The notes beneath the pieces are model-generated. The model made no database searches, was not told the DNA's origin, and saw only the letters and a list, made by a program, of their open reading frames with translations. 64,000 nt of DNA from Anaerolineales bacterium. GTDB taxonomy: Bacteria > Chloroflexota > Anaerolineae > Anaerolineales > Villigracilaceae. Position 1 is the stretch's first letter; every line of letters starts with the position of its first letter. The translations under genes were made by a program, and so were the position numbers. The stretch is from NCBI GenBank assembly GCA_030583885.1, contig CP129480.1:930001-994000 (forward strand), given 5' to 3'. Shown one piece after another: positions 8,581-15,791 of the stretch.

Positions 8581-8586
8581 TATAAT
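8581..8586 (+). promoter_or_regulatory. -10 box of mutS2 (leaderless-type)
   Basis: A perfect TATAAT ends 7 nt before the mutS2 ATG at 8594, the same spacing as at 238-251. There is no Shine-Dalgarno sequence between them, so a leaderless transcript is likely. No good -35 element is seen. Confidence 0.55.
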
Positions 8587-8593
8587 CCCCAGC

Positions 8594-11062
8594 ATGGACA
8601 GCAAGACTCTCAACGTACTCGAATACCCGAAGATTCTCGAACGGCTTGCGGGCTACTGCGATTTTTCCGCTTCGATGGAAATGGCACGTGCTCTTGAGCC
8701 CACGGACTCGTTCGACCTCGCCAGCGCCCGCCTTGCGGAGACGACCGAGGCGCGCAAGTTGTTATCCGTGCGTGATGTTGGCATCGGCGGCGCACATGAC
8801 ATCCGCCCGGCCGCGGACCTCGCCGCGCGCGGCGGCGTGCTGGATCCCCAGCATTTGCTCGACATCAAATCTACGCTCATCTCCTGCCGTGAAATAAAAA
8901 AATCATTTGAAAAAAGCAGGGGCGGGTCTGAGAAAAGCCCCGCTATTAAGAGCGCTCAGGATGAACCCCGGCCCTATCTCGAATATCCACGCCTTGCGCA
9001 GCTCGCCGAGGCGTTGCCGGAATCCCACGGCATCGTGGATGCGGTCACGCGCGTGCTTTCAGACCGCGGCGAAGTATTGGATTCCGCTTCGCCCAAACTG
9101 GCCTCCCTGCGCCGCGAGATCAAGGTGGCACACGGACGTTTGATGACCCGCCTGCAGCGCTACCTGACCGAGTCGGCGAAGAAATTACAGGAACCGATCA
9201 TCACCCAGCGGGACGGCCGTTATGTGATTCCATTGCGCGCCGAATTCAAGGGGAGTATCAAGGCGGTCATCCATGACCAGTCCGCCAGCGGCGCGACGTT
9301 GTTCGTCGAGCCTTTGCCAGTCGTGGAACTCAACAACGAAATCCGCGAACTGGAATTAAAGGAACGCGATGAAGAACGCCGCATCCTTGCTGAAGTATCC
9401 GCACTCGTGGGCGAACATGCCGCTGAATTGAAGTATGGTGTTGAAAACCTTGCCATGCTGGATTTGATTTTTGCGAAATCGAAATATGCAGATGACTTGA
9501 AGGCGAGTGAGCCAGTACTGAATGAGTTGAAAAGTTTGAAAGTTGCAAGTTCAAAAGCTGCAATCCAACAACCTTCCAACATTCAACCTGCAAACCTGAA
9601 ACTGATTCAAGCCCGTCATCCTCTTCTCCACCCTGATACCGTTGTGCCCATTGACGTTGACCCGCGTGAAGGGACGCGCGCCATCGTGATCACAGGTCCC
9701 AACACGGGCGGCAAGACGGTTTCATTGAAAACGGTCGGCCTGCTGGTGTTGATGGCGCAAAGCGGACTTCATATCCCCGTACAAAGCGGCTCCGAGCTGC
9801 CCTGTTTCCATTCGGTCCATGCCGATATCGGTGATGAGCAATCCATCGAGCAGTCGCTTTCCACGTTCAGCGGCCACATTACCAACATCATTCGCATCCT
9901 CAAGCAGATCGATCACCGCTCGCTGGTCATCTTCGATGAACTCGGCTCGGGCACGGACCCGCAGGAGGGCGCGGCCATTGCGCGTGCGATCCTCACTCAC
10001 TTGCTGGATACAGGCGCGATGACTCTGGTTGCCACGCATTACCCCGAATTGAAAACCTTCGCCCATTCCACGGAGGCCGTGGTCAATGCCTCGCTTGAAT
10101 TCGACATCAAAACGCTTCGCCCCACCTTCAAGCTGACCCTGGGACTCCCGGGTAGGTCCAATGCGCTCGCCATCGCGCAGAAACTGGGACTCCCGCAATC
10201 CATCATTGAATCCGCGCGCGCGGAGATCAATCCACTGGATTTGCGGGCCGATAAACTGCTGGATGACATCCGCAAGGAGCGCAACCGCACCTCCCGCGAG
10301 CGTGAGAAGCTGGAGAAAACGCGCGCCAAACTTGAAAAGCAGTCGCTTGATCTTGAAAAGCGGCTCGAAAAAATAGAAGACGAACGCCGTGAGACGCTTG
10401 CCAAAACCCGTGCCGAGGGCGAGTTGGAAGTGGCCGTTCTGAAACGAAATATCGACTCGTTGAAAACGCAGTTGAAGAAAGCCGGCCAGCCTTTGCAGGC
10501 CATTCGAGCCATCGAAGAGAAGATCGGCGAGATGGAAGGGAAGGTTGAGGCACCTGTGGAGCGGCGCAGTGGTCAGTTCTCAGTGACCGCCAACCAGTTC
10601 TTGAAATTGGGCGAGAAAGTCAATGTCAGCACATTGAATGCCGAGGGCGTGGTGACAGCCCTGGGCGAGGCTGATGCGGAAGTCCAAATTGGGACGATCC
10701 GCGTGCGGGCCAGGTTGTCCGATTTGGTCAGACGACAGACCGTGGACGATAGTGCACAGACCGAAAAAGCTCGGCAACCATCGTCCACCATCCACCGTCC
10801 ATCGTCCACCTCGCCCGGCATGGAAGTGGATTTACGCGGACTGATGTCCGATGACGCATTGGATAAGATGGAGCGCTATTTGGAGCAGGCCTATCTTGCG
10901 GGCCTGCCGTTCGTGCGCATCATCCACGGCAAAGGGACGGGGAAATTGCGACAGGCGGTACGCGCCGCGCTGAGCGGTCATGCGTATGTCAAATCCTTCG
11001 AAGAGGGCGGGGATAAGGAAGGCGGCGAAGGCGTGACCGTGGCAAAGCTGAACGCGGGATGA
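8594..11062 (+). CDS. mutS2: MutS2 (DNA/ribosome-associated MutS-like ATPase with Smr domain)
   Basis: The 822-residue protein has the MutS2 order: core and clamp regions, ATPase with Walker A GPNTGGKT (368-375) and Walker B FDELGSGTDPQEG, a long coiled-coil stalk (about 540-640), a KOW-like region, and a C-terminal Smr nuclease domain with DLRG near 747 and IHGKGTGKLR. MutS2 proteins suppress homologous recombination or rescue collided ribosomes. It is longer than the roughly 785 residues usual for the family. The excess is explained by three low-complexity segments, about 101-127, 312-338 and 716-743; the last two are encoded by repeat-like DNA (see repeats at 9526 and 10740). Confidence 0.95.
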   Translation: MDSKTLNVLEYPKILERLAGYCDFSASMEMARALEPTDSFDLASARLAETTEARKLLSVRDVGIGGAHDIRPAADLAARGGVLDPQHLLDIKSTLISCREIKKSFEKSRGGSEKSPAIKSAQDEPRPYLEYPRLAQLAEALPESHGIVDAVTRVLSDRGEVLDSASPKLASLRREIKVAHGRLMTRLQRYLTESAKKLQEPIITQRDGRYVIPLRAEFKGSIKAVIHDQSASGATLFVEPLPVVELNNEIRELELKERDEERRILAEVSALVGEHAAELKYGVENLAMLDLIFAKSKYADDLKASEPVLNELKSLKVASSKAAIQQPSNIQPANLKLIQARHPLLHPDTVVPIDVDPREGTRAIVITGPNTGGKTVSLKTVGLLVLMAQSGLHIPVQSGSELPCFHSVHADIGDEQSIEQSLSTFSGHITNIIRILKQIDHRSLVIFDELGSGTDPQEGAAIARAILTHLLDTGAMTLVATHYPELKTFAHSTEAVVNASLEFDIKTLRPTFKLTLGLPGRSNALAIAQKLGLPQSIIESARAEINPLDLRADKLLDDIRKERNRTSREREKLEKTRAKLEKQSLDLEKRLEKIEDERRETLAKTRAEGELEVAVLKRNIDSLKTQLKKAGQPLQAIRAIEEKIGEMEGKVEAPVERRSGQFSVTANQFLKLGEKVNVSTLNAEGVVTALGEADAEVQIGTIRVRARLSDLVRRQTVDDSAQTEKARQPSSTIHRPSSTSPGMEVDLRGLMSDDALDKMERYLEQAYLAGLPFVRIIHGKGTGKLRQAVRAALSGHAYVKSFEEGGDKEGGEGVTVAKLNAG
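9526..9600 (+). repeat. Repeat-derived in-frame insertion in mutS2 (first)
   Basis: The DNA here (AGTTTGAAAGTTGCAAG ... CAACCTTCCAACATTCAACC ... AACCTGAAAC) uses the same words as intergenic repeats at 11343-11370, 13088-13123 and 30016-30076 (GAAAGTTTGAAGG, CCAACATTCAAACC). It encodes the low-complexity segment around residues 312-338, between two conserved blocks. Confidence 0.65.
10740..10812 (+). repeat. Repeat-derived in-frame insertion in mutS2 (second)
   Basis: GTGGACGATAG at about 10741-10751 and the tandem CCATCGTCCACCATCCACC / GTCCATCGTCCACC at about 10779-10811 form inverted and direct repeats. They encode a Ser/Thr/Pro/Arg-rich linker (about residues 716-743) just before the Smr domain. 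Confidence 0.65.
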
Positions 11063-11069
11063 ACTGTTG

Positions 11070-11075
11070 TATAAT
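11070..11075 (+). promoter_or_regulatory. -10 box for the small gene at 11096
   Basis: A perfect TATAAT lies 20 nt before the ATG at 11096. A short leader with GGGAG at 11085-11089 would follow. The gene may thus be transcribed separately from mutS2. Confidence 0.45.
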
Positions 11076-11095
11076 TTTGAAACTGGGAGCCGCTT

Positions 11096-11338
11096 ATGAT
11101 GATTGACGATGCCATAAAAAAAATGACCGACCTCATCAAAGCCGCCTGTGCCGGCGCGGAGATCAAAGTCGCCAAGATGTCGGATGAAGAGGCGCGGCTC
11201 TCGGTGTATGCGCCCGCGGGAGATATGCAAAAGATCAAGGATGCGACCTTTCAACCCGCGATCGACATGTTGAATTCGGATGGAATGGATGTGCAGGTCT
11301 TTGTATACGACAAGGATGCGCCGCCGTTGAAGGGTTAA
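11096..11338 (+). CDS. Conserved small protein, function unknown
   Basis: An 80-residue acidic protein 33 nt downstream of mutS2. It has an N-terminal amphipathic helix (IDDAIKKMTDLIKAAC), two beta-like stretches (EIKVAKMSDEEARLSVYAP and DVQVFVYDKD) and no cysteine motif, membrane segment or signal peptide. I do not recognise the family. It has a -10 box and ribosome-binding site of its own and is closed by an intrinsic terminator at 11373-11397. Confidence 0.7.
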   Translation: MMIDDAIKKMTDLIKAACAGAEIKVAKMSDEEARLSVYAPAGDMQKIKDATFQPAIDMLNSDGMDVQVFVYDKDAPPLKG

Positions 11339-11372
11339 TATAGGTTCGAAAGTTTGAAGGTTGTAAAGTTGA

Positions 11373-11397
11373 GATGACCCTTGCGGTCATCCTTTTT
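11373..11397 (+). terminator. Intrinsic terminator after the small gene
   Basis: GATGACC (373-379) pairs with GGTCATC (385-391) across a 5-nt loop and is followed by CTTTTTATT. The U-tract overlaps the last codons of the convergent lipoprotein gene. Confidence 0.8.
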
Positions 11398-12358
11398 ATT
11401 CCCCCGTTGCGGCGCGCCAGACGAGATTGAGCGCAGCAAGACCGGTCCTGCGTTGGATCTCCTGCGCCTCTTCATTCAGGTAGATATCGCCCTGGTATGG
11501 GCGGTCACTGCGCGTGTACAGCCCGCGGTTGGGCAGGTCGTTCAGCGCCGCCCAAAAGTTCCAGAGCGGCAGATTGAATTCGCCGGCGAGCAGCGCCATG
11601 TCGCGGTTGATGCGGTGGTCGAGTTCGCGGTTGTCCGCCTTGGTGGCAAGGATCGGGACGACGCCGTTCTCGATCAACTGGGTGATGACGCGGCGCAGGT
11701 ATTCGGTGTTGCGCGATTCGAAATGCGAGCCGATCTGGATGATGACGAACGACGGGTTGTGGATGCGCAGTTCACATTCGACCGGCGTTTCGGCGAAGGT
11801 GCACCCGAACCTGCCGCGATGCCATTGGGTCCAGAGCAGGGCGCCGGGCGTGGTGCCGTCGCGCGCGGTGGGACTCTCGCGGTTGAACGATCCGTCGAAA
11901 TTGTCCACGACGCTGCGCAATTCGGGCGGCAGGCTCGCCAGCGCGAGCGGGTCGGCCTCGTAGATGCCCAGGAATTCTTCGGGGCGCGCCTGGCAATCAC
12001 CGAAGATGGAAACGGCAGTCGGGTCGTTGCCGAGCGATTGCCCAAGTTCATAGATCTCACGGATGCTTTCATCAGGCGATGGAAGCACGGGCAGGGTCAT
12101 CCAGGTGTTGTCGGGAGTCTCCATCAGAGTGGCTGGACTGTCCGTTGACGTGGATTCCGCTGTCCGCGTGGCTGGAGGCGTGCGCGTCGCCTCCGGCGTG
12201 ACCGTGGGGCTGGTCGTCGGCGGGACGTCGTATCTCGGCGTCGGGATGAGGCGCATGGGCGTACTGGTTGGGGTGGATGCGGTGAGGCGAGTTGCCTGAG
12301 GCTGGCAGGCGGTGAGGAAGGCGGATACCGATAAAACGGTCACCAATATTCGATTCAT
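11396..12358 (-). CDS. SGNH/GDSL-hydrolase-like lipoprotein
   Basis: The 320-residue protein starts MNRILVTVLSVSAFLTAC, a lipoprotein signal peptide with lipobox LTAC, followed by a Thr/Pro-rich linker to about residue 75. The rest follows the layout of SGNH-like proteins common in Chloroflexota: SIFGDCQ (block I), a middle region with a hydroxylated SFNRESP, FVIIQIGSHFES, then GVVPILATKADN and LPLWNFWAALNDLPNRGLY. In block I the usual nucleophilic serine of GDS is cysteine (GDC). It would sit on the outer face of the membrane and might act on acyl or acetyl esters. Catalysis is uncertain. Confidence 0.65.
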   Translation of the reverse strand: MNRILVTVLSVSAFLTACQPQATRLTASTPTSTPMRLIPTPRYDVPPTTSPTVTPEATRTPPATRTAESTSTDSPATLMETPDNTWMTLPVLPSPDESIREIYELGQSLGNDPTAVSIFGDCQARPEEFLGIYEADPLALASLPPELRSVVDNFDGSFNRESPTARDGTTPGALLWTQWHRGRFGCTFAETPVECELRIHNPSFVIIQIGSHFESRNTEYLRRVITQLIENGVVPILATKADNRELDHRINRDMALLAGEFNLPLWNFWAALNDLPNRGLYTRSDRPYQGDIYLNEEAQEIQRRTGLAALNLVWRAATGE

Positions 12359-12377
12359 GCCCTGATGGTATCACAGG

Positions 12378-12401
12378 AAAAAACCGCCCCGTGTGGAGCG
12401 G
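12378..12401 (-). terminator. Minus-strand terminator of the small membrane protein gene
   Basis: Read on the minus strand, CCGCTCC pairs with GGGGCGG (one G-U pair) across ACAC and is followed by TTTTTT. It lies 20 nt beyond the stop of the gene that ends at 12423. Confidence 0.75.
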
Positions 12402-12422
12402 CTGATAGTGTGTCAAATGAGG

Positions 12423-12809
12423 TCATTCCATCGGACGAAAGAACTGGAAATAGGCGAATCCGATCGCCAGGATGACAAAGACCGCAACCGGCAGGTAGCC
12501 CGCTCCGCTCATCACGCCTGTCAGGATGGCATTGAGGGTGATGACCATGGCAAGCACACCCGCGATCAGGTGGGCGTAATTGATCGCGGCGCGCGCCTGC
12601 AGGTCGGTCACCTCGCGGGCGAGCAGCGTCACCAGCCCGCTGACGATCAGCCCCGCTCCGATGAATTGAGCCAGCAGCCTTGTGGCGGCATTCTCGTTCA
12701 ACCCGAACAGGCTGAGCAGGGTGGGAGTCATGAAGAGCAGGCCGAGTGCAAAAATAAGGGACAGACCCGAATTGAGCAGGTAAAGATATTGCAGTTTCAA
12801 ATAGTTCAT
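12423..12809 (-). CDS. Small four-helix membrane protein
   Basis: The start was placed at the ATG at 12809, where AAAGGAG precedes it; this gives 128 residues. Four hydrophobic segments are visible: LLNSGLSLIFALGLLF, LLAQFIGAGLIVSGLVTLLA, INYAHLIAGVLAMVITLNAI and YLPVAVFVILAIGFAYFQFF. It resembles small uncharacterised inner-membrane proteins of the DoxX/DUF4345-like type but I cannot name a family. It appears monocistronic, with its own terminator. Confidence 0.65.
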   Translation of the reverse strand: MNYLKLQYLYLLNSGLSLIFALGLLFMTPTLLSLFGLNENAATRLLAQFIGAGLIVSGLVTLLAREVTDLQARAAINYAHLIAGVLAMVITLNAILTGVMSGAGYLPVAVFVILAIGFAYFQFFRPME

Positions 12810-13087
12810 CTTTTTCTCCTTTAAATCGATTCTATACCGCCGCGGAATCGGGTTCAATGGTACGGCTGTACTGCGCTGTGCGCCAAACCTTGCATTTTTA
12901 TCGGGTGCGGTCGGCAAATTTTTCTTTTGGAAATGAGGAATGACCGAATCCGCACTTCAGCCCGGATGCACTATGCCGGGCTTTGGCTGATTCTCTTGGG
13001 CTGCCAGTCTGGTGGAACCATGGTGAAGTTTGCGGCCTTAAAGGTTCGTTGTATTCTTACAAGGTGGCGTATTAGGAAGCAGTTGCG

Positions 13088-13123
13088 ATGTTGGAACGCT
13101 TGAACGTTTGAACGTTCCAACAT
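13088..13123. repeat. Palindromic repeat ATGTTGGAACG
   Basis: ATGTTGGAACG at 13088-13098 is an exact reverse complement of CGTTCCAACAT at 13113-13123, with a 14-nt loop that itself reads CTTGAACGTTTGAA. Relatives occur at 11343-11370 and 30016-30076 and inside mutS2 at 9526-9600. Confidence 0.75.
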
Positions 13124-13147
13124 GGCAGCCTGAAAACTAAAAATTTA

Positions 13148-13156
13148 TGCTAGACT
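13148..13156 (+). promoter_or_regulatory. Extended -10 promoter of the GGDEF-EAL gene
   Basis: TGCTAGACT fits TGnTAnnnT. The flank TTTATGCTAGACTC is nearly identical to TTTATGCTACACTC before the carboxyltransferase gene at 17342, suggesting the same sigma factor. Confidence 0.45.
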
Positions 13157-13247
13157 CACACCAAGCTGTCTTCCGGTCTTCACATTCCCCGCCAGCCCGC
13201 TCCAGACATGAATTGGAGAAACAACCGCCGCACGTGCGGACGGCGTC

Positions 13248-14990
13248 GTGAGCAGTGATATGAGAGTCCCCGCCCAGGTTTATCCCCGCATTGGAATTGC
13301 GCTCCTCAGTATGGGGGTGTACGCGCTTGTTTTCTACGTACTCTACCCTTCCATCGGCGGGATAGTTGCGGCGTTGTGCATCTTTCCGCTGGTCGTCATC
13401 GGATGGCTGTTGGGGGTATACGGCGGACTGGTGTTTGGAATCCTCAGCTTCCCTCTGAATGTTTTCATGTCCCGCCTGATGGGGTATCCCAGCACCGAAA
13501 CCATCAGTCACTTCCTGACGGGCAGTCTGATCATAACCCTGGTCGGCATGGGGACCGGCTGGATCAAGGGGCTGTTGGACCGCCTCCATCGGCAGGCAGA
13601 GGAGTTGAGGGAGGAACGGAAGATCCTGCATGAAGAGATGGAAAAGAGGATCCGGGCGGAGGAACGCCTGATCCACGAGGCGCTGCACGACCCGTTGACG
13701 AACCTGCCCAACCGCAGGCTGTTCATGAACCGCCTCGAACATGCCATCGAGTGGAACAGGCGCTATCCCAGCGACCTGTTCGCGGTGCTCTACCTGGATT
13801 TCGACCGATTCAAGATCATCAACGACAATATGGGACACAACGTCGGCGACCTGCTTTTGATCGAGATGGGGCGGCGGTTGAAACATTCCATCCGCACAAT
13901 GGACATGGTTGCCCGCATGGGAGGGGATGAATTCGCCGTCCTGCTCGAAGCCGTCAAAGGCAGCGACCAGGTCGTCACCATCGTAAAACGGCTTCAGCGC
14001 AGCCTGGCAGCCCCGTTCGAGGCGGAGGAGAACACCATCCACATGACCGCAAGCATCGGCGTGGTGATGAGCCTGCAGCGATACGAACGAACGGACGACG
14101 TGATCCGGGATGCGGATATCGCCATGTACAACGCGAAGGTTGGCGGGAAGAACAATTTCAGGGTCTTCGACATCGGGATGAGGGAGCAGGCTGAGAGCGT
14201 CTTGAAACTGGAGAGCGACCTGCGCAGCGCGTTCCGCAACGGGGAGTTCCAGATCCAGTACCAGCCGATCTTCTCGTTGAAGCCCCATAGGTTGAGCGGT
14301 TTTGAAGCCTTGATACGCTGGGAACATCCCGAACGGGGCGTGCTGTACCCAGCCGACTTCATGAAAGCCGCCGAGGAGTCCGGGCTGATCATCCCCATCG
14401 GTCAATGGGTGCTGTGCGAGGCGTGCCGGCAGACGAAACAATGGCAGGTCCAATTCGGCATGGATCCGCCCCTGACCATCAGCGTCAACATTTCCAGCCG
14501 GCAGTTTTCCCAACCCGACCTGATCCAGCAGATCGATGAAATCCTGAAGGCAACGGAACTGCCGGCGAACAGCCTGTCTCTGGAATTGACAGAGATGACG
14601 CTGATCGAGGACATGGAGGTGGCGGTGATAAAGATCGAACGCCTCCGCAAGATCGGCGTGGGGATCGACATCGACGACTTCGGCACCGGGTACTCGTCAC
14701 TGGGCTATTTGCGGCACCTGCCCGTGGACAACCTCAAATTAGACCGCTCGTTCGTCAGCACACTCGGCGTCAACCGCAGCGCGATCCCCATCATCCGCGC
14801 GATTATCGCCATGGCGAACAGCCTGGGGATGAACGTCATCGCCGAAGGGATCGAAACCGAAAACCAGGTCAACAGCCTGATCGAGATGAAGTGCGATTAC
14901 GGGCAGGGCTTTCTCTTCAACAAGCCGATCGACCACAACGCTGCGTTGGAATTGATAAAAAAGGATCACCGCAAATACATGCGCCGCTGA
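13248..14990 (+). CDS. Membrane-bound GGDEF-EAL protein (c-di-GMP turnover)
   Basis: 580 residues from the GTG at 13248; an ATG at 13260 is an equal alternative, as neither has a clear Shine-Dalgarno site. Three to four membrane segments cover residues about 15-110, then a short coiled coil, a GGDEF domain (about 140-305) with intact MGGDEF, and an EAL domain (about 325-570) with EALIRW and DDFGTGYSS. An RTMD five residues before GGDEF matches the inhibitory I-site RxxD. Both domains look catalytically competent, so it may make or degrade cyclic di-GMP depending on input. There is no obvious sensor domain beyond the membrane part. Confidence 0.93.
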   Translation: MSSDMRVPAQVYPRIGIALLSMGVYALVFYVLYPSIGGIVAALCIFPLVVIGWLLGVYGGLVFGILSFPLNVFMSRLMGYPSTETISHFLTGSLIITLVGMGTGWIKGLLDRLHRQAEELREERKILHEEMEKRIRAEERLIHEALHDPLTNLPNRRLFMNRLEHAIEWNRRYPSDLFAVLYLDFDRFKIINDNMGHNVGDLLLIEMGRRLKHSIRTMDMVARMGGDEFAVLLEAVKGSDQVVTIVKRLQRSLAAPFEAEENTIHMTASIGVVMSLQRYERTDDVIRDADIAMYNAKVGGKNNFRVFDIGMREQAESVLKLESDLRSAFRNGEFQIQYQPIFSLKPHRLSGFEALIRWEHPERGVLYPADFMKAAEESGLIIPIGQWVLCEACRQTKQWQVQFGMDPPLTISVNISSRQFSQPDLIQQIDEILKATELPANSLSLELTEMTLIEDMEVAVIKIERLRKIGVGIDIDDFGTGYSSLGYLRHLPVDNLKLDRSFVSTLGVNRSAIPIIRAIIAMANSLGMNVIAEGIETENQVNSLIEMKCDYGQGFLFNKPIDHNAALELIKKDHRKYMRR

Positions 14991-15079
14991 TTGGGAAATT
15001 TCTTTCCCCTTTCTTTTTTCCTCTTCTTCCTTCATACATACTCTTTGGGGACTTCGCATTAGGCAATGAGTTGAGAAGA

Positions 15080-15175
15080 TGGATCATGGTAAATGGAACA
15101 TGGGCTTCGGGACAAAGTCGTCTCGGAAGCCCATGTATTTTGCTGCACTGTGATCGTCCCCATTAACCATCCTCC
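15080..15175. repeat. Long imperfect inverted repeat
   Basis: ACATGGGCTTC at 15098-15108 pairs with GAAGCCCATGT at 15126-15136, and the inner GGGAC/GTCTC extends the stem. Outside it, GGATCATGGTAAATGG (about 15081-15096) is an imperfect match to the complement of CCATTAACCATCC (about 15160-15172). It lies between the convergent GGDEF-EAL and DUF35 genes. There is no T-tract, so it is better described as a dispersed palindrome than as a terminator. Confidence 0.55.
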
Positions 15176-15236
15176 ATGCTTCATCCCCCTAACCACCCTT
15201 TATTCGCTAACAACCCATCAATCTTAAGTCTCCCAA

Positions 15237-15788
15237 TCACTCCTTCGCTGGAACGAAATACACATCCGTCGGCTTCAACTTCGAATTGCGCAGGAAGCGC
15301 GGCCTGACCTGCATGCCGATCCAATCCAGCGACGGCGCATCGGGGTTCACGCCCATCAGGCGCGTGAGCAGCAGCGTGTCCACACCCTCGAACCCGATCA
15401 AGGCCAGCACGAACGGACATTCAGGTAAAAACTCCTGCGAGCCGAAATAACAGACCGTGAACGCATGCACATGCGCTGGGACGTTCGTGATGTCGACCCA
15501 CTTGGTCTCCGCGCCTGAATACATGTCGTGACCGCGCGGGTTGGCGGTGGTGTATCCGCTTGCGGGGTCGCGCGACGCGAGCAGTCGTTTATTCGTCAGC
15601 GCCGCGAACCACGGGCTGTCCTGTCCGTAGGAATGCAGGTATGTGATTCTATATTCCTGCTCGATCTGGATCGGCGCCATCTTCTTCAGAAATTCCAATG
15701 ACTCCTCGTCTGTATGAACGGGGAATGGAATCCCATGCACGACGAACCCGCCTAAACTTTCTTCTCGTTGTGACGGCAGCTTGGCCAT
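15237..15788 (-). CDS. DUF35/OB-fold acyl-CoA-associated protein
   Basis: The 183-residue protein follows the thiolase-like gene by 3 nt in the same orientation and is surely co-transcribed. The N-terminal helix (SLEFLKKMAPIQIEQEYRITY) and the C-terminal OB-fold strands (HVHAFTVCYFGS, PFVLALIGFEGVDTLLLTRL, VRPRFLRNSKLKPTDVYFVPA) match DUF35 proteins that dock on thiolase-like enzymes. The rubredoxin-like zinc ribbon usually between them is degenerate: TNKRLLASRDPASGYTTANP has no CxxC pair. It probably forms a complex with its neighbour and helps bind CoA esters. Confidence 0.75.
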   Translation of the reverse strand: MAKLPSQREESLGGFVVHGIPFPVHTDEESLEFLKKMAPIQIEQEYRITYLHSYGQDSPWFAALTNKRLLASRDPASGYTTANPRGHDMYSGAETKWVDITNVPAHVHAFTVCYFGSQEFLPECPFVLALIGFEGVDTLLLTRLMGVNPDAPSLDWIGMQVRPRFLRNSKLKPTDVYFVPAKE

Positions 15789-15791
15789 GAC

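Larger units (their letters stand above)
12810..13247. other. 438-bp intergenic region
   Basis: No convincing coding sequence. It holds a GC-rich hairpin (GCCCGG 960-965 with CCGGGC 976-981, followed by TTT), the palindromic repeat at 13088-13123, an extended -10 at 13148-13156, and the palindrome CCGCACGTGCGG at 13228-13239 just before the GGDEF-EAL gene. A 16-codon reading frame at 13208-13258 overlaps the start of that gene (TGATATG). Confidence 0.6.
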
